Origin: Gallionella sp. | Lineage (GTDB): Bacteria; Pseudomonadota; Gammaproteobacteria; Burkholderiales; Gallionellaceae | DNA: 43,406 bases | NCBI GenBank assembly: GCA_028688275.1 | Contig: JAQTYN010000025.1 | Coordinates: 1 to 43,406 of the forward strand | Direction of reading: 5' to 3' | In this document: positions 8,599-15,411 of the stretch, in pieces | Layout of the letters: every line of letters starts with the position of its first letter | How positions within the stretch are numbered: position 1 is the stretch's first letter | The notes under the pieces: model-generated | Databases searched by the model: none | Seen by the model: the letters and a program-made list of their open reading frames with translations, nothing else | What the model was told of the DNA's origin: nothing | Program-made: the position numbers and the translations under genes

Positions 8599-8614
8599 TG
8601 TACGACAGCGCACA
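8599..8614. promoter_or_regulatory. Candidate Crp/Fnr-type operator, copy c
   Basis: TGTACG-ACAG-CGCACA, followed by GA, matches both half-sites of the consensus. It lies 185 bases upstream of the DUF4398 lipoprotein start. Confidence 0.5.
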
Positions 8615-8798
8615 GACCGTCCCTGCTTTCTATCCCATGATGCCCACCTCAGAAGCATGAATCACACCCATTTAAAGGCTGGGGACAACAAGTCGCTATT
8701 GCGCCTGCTGTCAGGGGGATTTGAAAATCGTCATATTGAGTCACAACACTCAATGTCATGTTTGTGTTCAATGTTTATTTCAACGGATGGGAAAGATA

Positions 8799-9197
8799 AT
8801 GAAAAAAATTAACGGTATTAAGTCGTATCAAATGCACAAAATTGGCGTAACCCTAGCAGTCGCGCTTTTTATGGCTGGTTGTGCAAGCACCCCTACGGTT
8901 CCAGCTCCAACCGAACAGATGGCAGTTTCTCGTGCGGCGGTCAGTACGGCTATTAGTACGGGGAGCAATGAATTTTCACCTGTACAGCTGAAGTCTGCGA
9001 TGGACAAAATGGATGCGGCGGAACGCGCCATGGGTGGCAAAAATTATGGTCTTGCCAGACAACTGGCAGAAGAAGCTCAGGTTGATGCCCAACTGGCTTC
9101 CGCTGCATCTCGTGCCGCTAAGGCACAAAAGGCGGCAGATGCGGTGGTGGAAAGCAATCGTGTCTTGCGTAATGAAATTAACCGCAATCCTCATTAA
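8799..9197 (+). CDS. DUF4398 lipoprotein (132 aa)
   Basis: A lipoprotein signal with lipobox (M-A-G-C, Cys about residue 29) precedes a DUF4398 helical domain (ARAAVSTAI-like start, LKSAMDKMDAAERAMGGKNY, LARQLAEEAQVDAQLA). DUF4398 is an all-helical domain often found alone or fused to OmpA domains; its function is unknown. ATG 8799 is chosen because the signal peptide starts there, after a GGGAAAG site. It is followed by a decayed copy of itself and then a DUF4398-OmpA fusion, so three related domains lie in a row. Confidence 0.85.
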   Translation: MKKINGIKSYQMHKIGVTLAVALFMAGCASTPTVPAPTEQMAVSRAAVSTAISTGSNEFSPVQLKSAMDKMDAAERAMGGKNYGLARQLAEEAQVDAQLASAASRAAKAQKAADAVVESNRVLRNEINRNPH

Positions 9198-9215
9198 AGG
9201 GAAGTGAGGAGCTAT

Positions 9216-9413
9216 ATGCAACATAGCCCTTATTCCCAGATGAGCTGGACTGAAAAGAAGGCGAGCGCGGAGCGTTCTACAGGGCAAAAAAACTATGTGC
9301 ACGCCAGAATGTTGGCAGAAGTCGCACAAGTCAGTACTCCCTTTACGGAAACGAATTCGTTAAGCGATCTGGTCTCTGTTATTTCCCCGCCTGCTGTCAC
9401 CGCGTCATGGTGA
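9216..9413 (+). pseudogene. Decayed DUF4398 duplicate (65 codons)
   Basis: This short frame keeps a good ribosome-binding site (GTGAGGAG before ATG 9216). Its middle (KKASAERSTGQKNYVHARMLAEVAQV) lines up with the preceding gene's DUF4398 segment (DKMDAAERAMGGKNYGLARQLAEEAQV). It lacks a signal peptide and lipobox and ends early in unrelated sequence. The simplest reading is a degenerate tandem copy that may still be translated. Confidence 0.6.
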
Positions 9414-9428
9414 GCGACACGGGGAAAT
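9381..9428 (+). repeat. Nested intercistronic inverted repeats
   Basis: ATTTCCCCG at 9381-9389 pairs with CGGGGAAAT at 9420-9428, and inside it TCACC pairs with GGTGA around GCGTCAT. It overlaps the end of the decayed DUF4398 frame and lies 36 bases before the next start. No T-tract follows. Confidence 0.5.
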
Positions 9429-9464
9429 GACCTTAATATTCAATTATTTTTAATGGAGTTTATC

Positions 9465-10400
9465 ATGCAAAAAAATAGCTTTTTTTCTTTGACGCTGATC
9501 GCAGTTGCCGTTTTGGCAGGTTGCGGTACCACAGCGGTTAAACCCAACGCCACACTTGCTGCAGCACACAGTAGTTATGATAGCGCGCAAAGTGATCCAC
9601 AAGTTACCCAATTGGCCGCGCTTGAATTGAAGGACGCGGGGGATACCTTGGCACGTGCAGACAATGCCGTCACCAATCATCAGGGTGCTAATACCGTTGA
9701 GCATCTCGCTTATATCGCCAGTCAGCAAGTGGGCATTGCGCAGGCAACTGCCAAGCGTAAGACCGCAGAGTTAGAGGTAAGCAACGCGGGTGCTAGACGT
9801 AATGAAGTACGTCTGGAAGCCAGAACGGCTGAAGCGGACGCGGCGAAACTGCAAGCGGCGAGAGCCCAAGAAATGGCCAATTCAACGGCAGCAGAATTAG
9901 CTGCTGCCAATGTCAATGCGCAACGCGATCAAGCTGACTTGGCTGCCGCCAATGCCAATGCGCAACGTGATCAGGAATTGATTGCGCAACAACAAGCGCA
10001 GCTCCAAGCGTTAAATGCCAAAAAAACAGATCGTGGCATGGTGATTACCTTGGGGGATGTATTGTTCAGTACCGACAAAGCCCAGTTGTCATCGGGCGGT
10101 GTGCACAACGTACAGAAATTGGCCGATTTCTTGAAACAATATCCTAAGCAAAAGGTATTGATCGAAGGCCATACCGATAGCACAGGCAGTGACGAACATA
10201 ACCAAGCTTTATCAGAACGTCGTGCCAGCTCGGTGCAGATGGCTTTGACAGGGATGGGGATCAGTGGTGATCGCGTCTCCATGCGAGGCTACGGCGAAGG
10301 TTTTCCTGTTGCCAGCAATGACAACGCCGCGAGTCGTCAGTTAAATCGCCGCGTGGAAATTATCCTGTCGGATGCGAACGGCAACATTATTCAACGCTAA
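9465..10400 (+). CDS. DUF4398-OmpA fusion lipoprotein (311 aa)
   Basis: Lipoprotein signal with lipobox (L-A-G-C), a DUF4398 helical region (about 30-110: SYDSAQSD…ELKDAGDTLARADNA), a long Ala/Gln-rich coiled coil with repeated ANxNAQRDQ segments (about 110-185), and a C-terminal OmpA peptidoglycan-binding domain. The last shows LFSTDKAQL, IEGHTDSTGSDEHNQALSERRA and LNRRVEI. It likely bridges outer membrane and peptidoglycan. ATG 9465 is chosen for the GGAG about 8 bases upstream and because the signal begins there. Confidence 0.88.
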   Translation: MQKNSFFSLTLIAVAVLAGCGTTAVKPNATLAAAHSSYDSAQSDPQVTQLAALELKDAGDTLARADNAVTNHQGANTVEHLAYIASQQVGIAQATAKRKTAELEVSNAGARRNEVRLEARTAEADAAKLQAARAQEMANSTAAELAAANVNAQRDQADLAAANANAQRDQELIAQQQAQLQALNAKKTDRGMVITLGDVLFSTDKAQLSSGGVHNVQKLADFLKQYPKQKVLIEGHTDSTGSDEHNQALSERRASSVQMALTGMGISGDRVSMRGYGEGFPVASNDNAASRQLNRRVEIILSDANGNIIQR

Positions 10401-10421
10401 AAAGTCGTTCTAGGCTAGTCA

Positions 10422-10450
10422 CAGGATGGTGATTATCAATCATTATCCTG
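10422..10450 (+). repeat. Hairpin just upstream of the DUF3309 gene
   Basis: CAGGAT-GG-TGATT (10422-10434) pairs with AATCA-TT-ATCCTG (10438-10450), 13 pairs including two G-T, around an ATC loop. It ends only a few bases before the ribosome-binding site AAGGAG, so it could affect translation or end processing. No T-tract. Confidence 0.55.
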
Positions 10451-10468
10451 ACAACAAGGAGTAAGCAA

Positions 10469-10627
10469 ATGTCATTAGGAACGATTCTATTGGTTGTTGT
10501 TGTGCTGATGTTGGTGGGCGCGATGCCAACTTGGCCGCACAGTAGGACATGGGGTTATGGTCCTAGCGGTGGGCTAGGCTTTATCTTGCTGATTGTCCTC
10601 ATTTTGTTGTTGATGGGGCGAGTGTAA
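10469..10627 (+). CDS. DUF3309 small membrane protein (52 aa)
   Basis: A 52-residue protein with two hydrophobic helices separated by P-T-W-P-H-S-R-T-W-G-Y-G-P-S-G-G, the pattern of the DUF3309 family. AAGGAG lies 7 bases before the ATG. DUF3309 proteins are tiny membrane proteins of unknown role, frequent beside BON, CsbD and YqjD-type stress genes, as here. Confidence 0.85.
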   Translation: MSLGTILLVVVVLMLVGAMPTWPHSRTWGYGPSGGLGFILLIVLILLLMGRV

Positions 10628-10696
10628 GCGCATGGTCTTAGCACTCACCACAAGTACGTATGTATTCAAATTGTATTTCATTTAAGGAGATTTATC

Positions 10697-11008
10697 ATGA
10701 ACAAAAACAAGTACCTATCCGCAGTTTTTATGGTTTTTGCGTTGCTGATGTCGGCAGGTTGTGCCTCTACCCCTACGCAAGAAGGAACAGGCGAATATGT
10801 GGATGACACCGTGATTACCACCAAGGTAAAAGCGGCGATCCTGAATGAACCGACCTTGAAGTCCTCTGAAATCAATGTGGAAACCTTCAAGGGAGCTGTA
10901 CAGTTAAGCGGATTCGTTAATTCAAATGTTGAGATAAATAAGGCGGCTGAAGTGACACGTACGGTAACAGGTGTTCGCTCCGTCAAAAACGACATCCGTC
11001 ACAAATAA
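10697..11008 (+). CDS. BON-domain lipoprotein (103 aa)
   Basis: Lipoprotein signal with lipobox (S-A-G-C), then one BON domain: DDTVITTKVKAAILNEP, INVETFKGAVQLSGFVNS, and VTGVRSVKNDI. BON domains bind phospholipid or envelope components (OsmY and DolP in E. coli). Lipidation and the single domain point to a periplasm-facing outer-membrane protein. The ribosome-binding site AAGGAG lies about 8 bases upstream. Confidence 0.88.
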   Translation: MNKNKYLSAVFMVFALLMSAGCASTPTQEGTGEYVDDTVITTKVKAAILNEPTLKSSEINVETFKGAVQLSGFVNSNVEINKAAEVTRTVTGVRSVKNDIRHK

Positions 11009-11014
11009 TCTTGT

Positions 11015-11037
11015 TGCGGACAGTCATCTTGTCCGCA
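11015..11037 (+). repeat. Intercistronic hairpin between BON and YqjD-like genes
   Basis: TGCGGACA (11015-11022) pairs with TGTCCGCA (11030-11037) around a 7-base loop. No T-tract follows, so partial termination or 3'-end protection is more likely than full termination. Confidence 0.5.
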
Positions 11038-11079
11038 TGATTTCTCACACTTAACCTAATATCATTAAGGAACAAAATC

Positions 11080-11415
11080 ATGAGTAAAAATATCTTAAAC
11101 ACTCTCGCAGCCGACATTAAAGCCCCTAAAGACAAGCTGTTGGAAGAGTTGCGGACGGTGGTGGATAACGCTGAGGAGCTGCTGCACTCCACCTCTAGCC
11201 AAGCGGGGGAGGGGGCAGTGATCGCGCGCGCGCGCATTCAAGAAAGCCTGAAAGCTGTTAAAGCGCGTTTGCATCATGCGGAATCAGCAGTGATTGATCG
11301 TACCCATGATGCCGCTAAAGCAACGGATCACTATGTACACGCCAATCCTTGGCAGTCGATAGGCATCTCTGCTTGCGCAGGGGTCATTATCGGTATGTTG
11401 ATTAAACGTCAGTAA
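11080..11415 (+). CDS. yqjD: YqjD/ElaB (DUF883) family protein (111 aa)
   Basis: A charged amphipathic N-terminal half (LLEELRTVVDNAEELLHSTSS, then helices with HHAESAVIDRTHDAAKATDHYVH) ends in the family's membrane anchor: NPWQSIGISACAGVIIGMLI plus basic KRQ. E. coli YqjD is a stationary-phase inner-membrane protein reported to bind ribosomes. It heads a yqjD-yqjE-yqjK arrangement as in enterobacteria. An AAGGA site precedes the ATG. Confidence 0.85.
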   Translation: MSKNILNTLAADIKAPKDKLLEELRTVVDNAEELLHSTSSQAGEGAVIARARIQESLKAVKARLHHAESAVIDRTHDAAKATDHYVHANPWQSIGISACAGVIIGMLIKRQ

Positions 11416-11420
11416 CTGTC

Positions 11421-11798
11421 ATGCGCGACTCGATTGGACTGGCAGAATCACTGAAACGGGCGGCAGCGACGCTCATTGTCATCGTGCAAACGCGGCTTGA
11501 GCTGCTTGCCAACGAGATGCAGGAAGAGCGTTTGCATGTCGAACGCATGATGATTTATGGCGGCATCGCTTTTCTGTTTTTTGCGTTGGGCTTGATGTTG
11601 CTCACGGTCTTTATCGTGGTTTTCTTTTGGGAGAGCCATCGGCTATCTGTGTTGGGTGGGCTGACGGGACTGTTTTTTGTCGCTGGATTGACGATGTGGT
11701 ATGCCCTGCGCCATGAAGCATCAAAAAGGCATAAATTATTCATGTCCAGTCTCTCTGAGTTATCAGATGACCATGTGCGACTCAGTGCTGAATCATGA
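11421..11798 (+). CDS. yqjE: YqjE-like phage-holin-superfamily membrane protein (125 aa)
   Basis: An amphipathic N-terminus (LAESLKRAAATLIVIVQTRLELLANEMQEER) precedes two membrane helices (about 44-70 and 77-97) and a polar tail, the layout of the PF07332 holin-like YqjE family. It starts 5 bases after the yqjD-like gene and overlaps the next gene by ATGA, so the three are surely cotranscribed. Function unknown. Confidence 0.85.
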   Translation: MRDSIGLAESLKRAAATLIVIVQTRLELLANEMQEERLHVERMMIYGGIAFLFFALGLMLLTVFIVVFFWESHRLSVLGGLTGLFFVAGLTMWYALRHEASKRHKLFMSSLSELSDDHVRLSAES

Positions 11799-12106
11799 AA
11801 CGACACCTGAACGACATTCTCGCTCGTCGCTACGCGCTGTTAATTGAGATTCAGCATCAAAAGGTCGCCATGGGGGAGATTGCATACCACTTTAAAAAGC
11901 CGCTGGCGGTGGTCGATGCGGGGGTTGCTACCGTGCATTTTATCCGCCGTCATCCCGCATTAATGTCTAGCGGTTTGGCGGTGCTATTGGCATTACGCCA
12001 TCGGAATTTTGCCAACCTCAAACTGCATGGGGCGAGTTTGTTGCGCCTGTTACCAGCCACGCTTTATCTGACGCAACTTTTCTCACGCGAGCACCCTGAT
12101 AAGTAA
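11795..12106 (+). CDS. YqjK-like protein (103 aa)
   Basis: A basic N-terminus with helices (LNDILARRYALLIEIQHQ) and a hydrophobic segment (about 48-70: HPALMSSGLAVLLALRH) fit the poorly conserved YqjK-like family, as does its place after YqjD and YqjE with an ATGA overlap. The family call leans partly on context. Confidence 0.7.
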   Translation: MKRHLNDILARRYALLIEIQHQKVAMGEIAYHFKKPLAVVDAGVATVHFIRRHPALMSSGLAVLLALRHRNFANLKLHGASLLRLLPATLYLTQLFSREHPDK

Positions 12107-12140
12107 TAAGTCGCTAGTTTTTGGTTAATTGTTTTTAGGG

Positions 12141-12159
12141 AGCTGCGCTACGCGCAGCT
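12141..12159. terminator. Hairpin after the yqjDEK-like operon
   Basis: AGCTGCGC (12141-12148) pairs perfectly with GCGCAGCT (12152-12159) around TAC. GTAATTTATTTG follows, T-rich but interrupted, so it may be a modest Rho-independent terminator. GTTTTT precedes it, so it could also work on the other strand. Confidence 0.5.
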
Positions 12160-12207
12160 GTAATTTATTTGTATTCTCATATGGATAGCCCAATGCTTTC
12201 CTTTGGA

Positions 12208-12262
12208 AACTAACGACTAACGACTAATAACCCAATACCCGATTATTTTTATGCAACACCTC
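12208..12262 (+). repeat. Intergenic repeat copy 2 with TWACGAC heptamers
   Basis: Two TAACGAC heptamers and a TAATAAC variant are followed by CCAATACCCGATTATTT and GCAACACC. This matches the order and sequence at 8503-8558. Confidence 0.5.
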
Positions 12263-12404
12263 TCCCTTCTCCCTCTACCCCCTTTAAAACAAACCAAAAA
12301 AAGCCCAGTACGGCGTTACCGACACTGAGCTTAAGCACTTCAGATGTTTATTAAGGGGAGGAATAAACACCTGCACCATCATCGCGTTTTATGTGACAAG
12401 ACTC

Positions 12405-12420
12405 TGTTCGATAACGCACA
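12405..12420. promoter_or_regulatory. Candidate Crp/Fnr-type operator, copy d
   Basis: TGTTCG-ATAA-CGCACA, followed by TAGAG, with both half-sites fitting the consensus. It lies about 210 bases upstream of the likely start of the Crp-like regulator. Confidence 0.5.
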
Positions 12421-12505
12421 TAGAGGGGCAATTGCTTTAAGAACCTGTTTACGAACTTAATGCGTGGTGGTGAATAGATACTACATTTTCAGCTATTTTT
12501 CTCAA

Positions 12506-12521
12506 TGTGTGCTAACGAACA
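12506..12521. promoter_or_regulatory. Candidate Crp/Fnr-type operator, copy e
   Basis: TGTGTG-CTAA-CGAACA, followed by TAA. One mismatch in the left half-site. It is the second copy in the same upstream region, about 105 bases before the likely start, which supports autoregulation. Confidence 0.45.
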
Positions 12522-12626
12522 TAACGTAGCTGCTGTCTATGCTATAAACTGTTCATTACGCCCCTCTCATTATTTGGTCGTTCCGTTTCTTCACAATTGT
12601 CTATGGTTTGCGCCAGCGACAGAAAA

Positions 12627-13382
12627 ATGGTCGCTATTTTGCTCTTACGGCATTCCCCCTATCAGAATCACCTACTTGCGGCCTTATCTGCGGAGGTGTT
12701 TGAACGTATTGAACCGCATCTGGAGTTCGTCGCGATGCCGTTGGGCGATGTGCTGTATGAATCTGGTGGGCAGTTGCAACATGTTTACTTTCCGACCACT
12801 GCGATTATCTCCCTGCATTACATTTTGGAAAATGGTGCATCGTCTGAAATTGCGGGGGTGGGCAATGAGGGGGTGTTGGGCGTGTCCTTGTTTATGGGGG
12901 GCAATACCACCCCTAGCCGTGCATCCGTTTCCACAGGGGGGCATGGCTACCGATTGAAGCAGAGGTTGATGATGGACGAGTTTAATCGTGCTGAACATAT
13001 GATGCGCTTAATGTTGCGCTATACGCAGGCACTGATTACCCAAATGTCACAAACCGCCGTGTGTAATCGACATCACTCGGTGGAACAGCAATTGTGTCGT
13101 TGGTTGTTGCTGACCTTGGATCGGCTGCCGACCAATGAATTGACCCTCACGCAGGAATTGATCGCCAGTATGTTGGGGGTGCGTCGTGAAGGCATTACCG
13201 ATGCGGCAGGTAATTTGCAACGCGCAGGCATGATTAGTTATCGTCGTGGACACATTACTGTGCTGAATCGGATCGGATTGGAAAAGCACGCTTGTGAATG
13301 CTACGGTGTGGTCAAAAAAGAACTCTGTCGTTTACTGCCTGAAACAGGGAAAACGCATCACGCTGAAAGGTTTTCAAAATGA
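12627..13382 (+). CDS. Crp/Fnr-family transcriptional regulator (about 251 aa)
   Basis: An N-terminal cyclic-nucleotide-binding-type beta-roll (LEFVAMPLGDVLYESGGQLQHVYFPTTA, with EIAGVGNEGVLG) is followed by a dimer helix and a C-terminal winged helix (LTQELIASMLGVRREGITDAAGNLQRAGMI, then YRRGHITVLNR). The recognition helix is V-R-R-E-G-I-T-D-A-A-G. The R-S-A phosphate-cassette motif of cAMP-binding CRP and an Fnr-type Cys cluster are not evident, so the ligand is unknown. Start uncertain: ATG 12627 or 12603, neither with a strong ribosome-binding site. Two candidate operators upstream suggest self-regulation. Confidence 0.88.
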   Translation: MVAILLLRHSPYQNHLLAALSAEVFERIEPHLEFVAMPLGDVLYESGGQLQHVYFPTTAIISLHYILENGASSEIAGVGNEGVLGVSLFMGGNTTPSRASVSTGGHGYRLKQRLMMDEFNRAEHMMRLMLRYTQALITQMSQTAVCNRHHSVEQQLCRWLLLTLDRLPTNELTLTQELIASMLGVRREGITDAAGNLQRAGMISYRRGHITVLNRIGLEKHACECYGVVKKELCRLLPETGKTHHAERFSK

Positions 13383-13454
13383 ACTGGAATATGAACCCTA
13401 GAGATAAGTCCAAGTTCACGCAGCAAAGAGTCTATACTGTTTCGCAATTGCAGT

Positions 13455-13949
13455 ATGCGTCCTGTTTCATTCCCGTCATTCTACCCCCCCATTATTGATA
13501 CTTCTCTCATGGATAAGCGCAAAGTGCTGAGACACCAGATCATTGATCATCTTATGGCTAAGCCCGCTGAAAACGGGTTGGATGCCGCCGTTGCTTTGTG
13601 GGAGGTCATGGCGATTCAAATCATTTCTATCGTAGGCGAAGGCGGTTTCAATTCACTTTACGCCAGAAGCATTTTTCTGGTGCAGCCCAGTTTTCCTTGG
13701 CTGGAAGGGGAGCTGCCGTCAGAAGATCGCTTTTCAGCACTGGGAAGATGCGCTGCGTCACAAACGCCCGCGCAAGTGAGTGCGGCGCATTGTCTGTTGC
13801 TAATCACCTTCACGGATATTTTAGCTTCGATCATTGGTGAGCTATTAACCACCCAAATTTTACGTTCGGCTTGGGGTATTCCCGTTTCGGATCAAACCGA
13901 GGGAATCGACCATTTGACTGCACACCCGAAGGAGTTTAAACATGAGTAA
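13455..13949 (+). CDS. Unknown protein at the head of the KaiC-like operon (164 aa)
   Basis: No family recognised. The core (LDAAVALWEVMAIQIISIVGEGGFNSLYARSIFLVQPSFPWLEG) and a hydrophobic helix (CLLLITFTDILASIIGELL) suggest a compact, mostly helical soluble protein. Start uncertain: ATG 13455 or ATG 13509 (MDKRKVL, 146 aa). It overlaps the KaiC-like gene by 8 bases, so the two are translationally coupled and probably work together. A partner or regulator of the ATPase is inference from position only. Confidence 0.7.
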   Translation: MRPVSFPSFYPPIIDTSLMDKRKVLRHQIIDHLMAKPAENGLDAAVALWEVMAIQIISIVGEGGFNSLYARSIFLVQPSFPWLEGELPSEDRFSALGRCAASQTPAQVSAAHCLLLITFTDILASIIGELLTTQILRSAWGIPVSDQTEGIDHLTAHPKEFKHE

Positions 13950-15411
13950 TAAGGTCAATATCCGCCGTTTAAAAACGGGTGTTCCAGGTCTGGATAACTT
14001 GCTCGGTGGCGGGCTGCCCGAATTTTCGTTTAACCTGATTGCGGGCACCCCAGGGAGTGGAAAAACGACCCTTGCGCACCAGATTATGTTTTCACTGACC
14101 ACCCCGACTAACCGCGCCTTGTTCTTCACGGTATTGGGTGAGCCGACTTTGAAGATGCTACGCTATCAGCAGCAATTCCCTTTTTTCGATTTTAGTAAAG
14201 TGAATGACTCGATTCGCTTCGTCAATCTCTCTGCCGAACTCTTAGATGGGGATTTTGACCGTGTTTTGTCACGTATCTCCGAAGAAGTGCAAGCCTATTC
14301 TCCCAGTCTCGTCTTTGTGGACTCGTTTCGCTCGGTCGTGCAAGCGGCAAGGCAGAATGAATTGGGTGTGTCGGATTTGCAACGCTTTGTGCAACAACTG
14401 GGCTTGCAAATGACCAGTTGGCAAGCGACCACCTTTTTGATCGGGGAGTATTTAGAACCTGAAACAGAGTCCAGTCCCGTCTTTACCGTGGCGGACGGCA
14501 TATTGTGGATGTCGCAAAATTTGCAGCGCAATTCCATGGTACGCAAAATTCAGGTGGTCAAAATGCGCGGGCAGGCACAAGCCCCAGGGCTGCATACCTT
14601 CCGTATTTGCGATGACGGTATTCAAGTCTTTCCACGCGCACTGATTAAACACAGCGACGAGGTGAAATCTGCCCAGAAAATCCATACAGGTGCGCAACGT
14701 ATTCCCATGGGCGTACCCCGCTTAGATGACATGTTAGGCGGTGGTTTGCCTGTGGGCTATTCCTTGCTGGTGGTGGGACCGACGGGGTCAGGCAAAACAA
14801 TCTTGGCAACCGAATTTCTCGCGGAAGGCGTGCGCCGTGGCGAACCTGGTGTGATTGCCGCCTTTGAAAAGAGTCCTAGCCAGTTGCTCGACAACAAGCT
14901 GTCACCCTTGGTGAAGGCGGGTCACATTGGTGTGATCGACACGCGCTCGCTGGATTTGTCCATTGATGAAACCTTGCATGACTTGATCGAAATGATTACC
15001 CGCATGCAGGCCAAGCGCGTGGTCATTGATTCATTGTCGGGTTTTGAACTGGCACTGGCTCCCGAATTTAGCGAAGACTTTCGTGGATCGCTGTATCGAA
15101 TGATCGCCCAACTGACGGATATGGGCGTCACCATTTTGATGACCTCAGAATTGGAAGACCGCTACACCGATTTGCGCTTTAGTCCTTTTGGCAGTGCCTT
15201 TCTGGCGGATGCCATCATCGTGCAGCGTTATGTTGAGCTTGAGGGGCAATTCAAACGTGCTTTTTCGGTGGTAAAAGTCCGAGGCAGCGAACACAGTAAG
15301 GACATCTGCTTGTTTGACATCACTGACGACGGCATCATCGTGGGAGAAACCTTGTCTGACTATGCGGGCATTATGTCAGGACACCCCACGCCTAACACAT
15401 CGCACATGTAA
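13942..15411 (+). CDS. KaiC-like double RecA-domain ATPase (489 aa)
   Basis: Two KaiC domains in tandem. Domain 1 (about 8-240) has Walker A GTPGSGKTT and Walker B LVFVDSF; domain 2 (about 250-475) has GPTGSGKTI and RVVIDSLSGFE. The length is close to cyanobacterial KaiC (about 519). By my manual alignment the two residues at the KaiC autophosphorylation sites (Ser431/Thr432) are Ala and Phe here, and one glutamate of the domain-2 Glu-Glu pair is Lys (AFEKSP). No kaiB or kaiA lies nearby. A signalling ATPase rather than a true clock is the safer reading. Its stop overlaps the kinase start (TAATG). Confidence 0.9.
   Translation: MSNKVNIRRLKTGVPGLDNLLGGGLPEFSFNLIAGTPGSGKTTLAHQIMFSLTTPTNRALFFTVLGEPTLKMLRYQQQFPFFDFSKVNDSIRFVNLSAELLDGDFDRVLSRISEEVQAYSPSLVFVDSFRSVVQAARQNELGVSDLQRFVQQLGLQMTSWQATTFLIGEYLEPETESSPVFTVADGILWMSQNLQRNSMVRKIQVVKMRGQAQAPGLHTFRICDDGIQVFPRALIKHSDEVKSAQKIHTGAQRIPMGVPRLDDMLGGGLPVGYSLLVVGPTGSGKTILATEFLAEGVRRGEPGVIAAFEKSPSQLLDNKLSPLVKAGHIGVIDTRSLDLSIDETLHDLIEMITRMQAKRVVIDSLSGFELALAPEFSEDFRGSLYRMIAQLTDMGVTILMTSELEDRYTDLRFSPFGSAFLADAIIVQRYVELEGQFKRAFSVVKVRGSEHSKDICLFDITDDGIIVGETLSDYAGIMSGHPTPNTSHM

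Larger units (their letters stand above)
8297..8798. other. Intergenic region (502 bp) without a recognised gene
   Basis: I found no convincing gene on either strand. It contains an intergenic repeat with heptamers of the type TWACGAC (8503-8558, related to 12208-12262) and a strong candidate operator (8599-8614). It probably carries the promoter for the DUF4398/OmpA genes that follow. Confidence 0.4.
12107..12626. other. Intergenic region (520 bp) upstream of the Crp-like gene
   Basis: No gene recognised. From left to right it holds a GC-rich hairpin (12141-12159), a TWACGAC-heptamer repeat (12208-12262), and two candidate operators (12405-12420 and 12506-12521). This is more than a simple promoter needs and suggests autoregulation of the Crp-like gene. 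Confidence 0.5.

Noticed and set aside
12141..12159. A strong Rho-independent terminator
   Set aside because: The stem is perfect but the following T-tract is broken, so it is listed only at moderate confidence.
13434..13456. ATACTG-N11-CAGTAT before the unknown gene, like a LexA box
   Set aside because: LexA boxes have CTG-N10-CAG. Here the gap is 11, and no SOS gene follows.
13942..15411. A complete circadian clock locus
   Set aside because: No kaiA or kaiB is present, and the phosphosite positions look changed.
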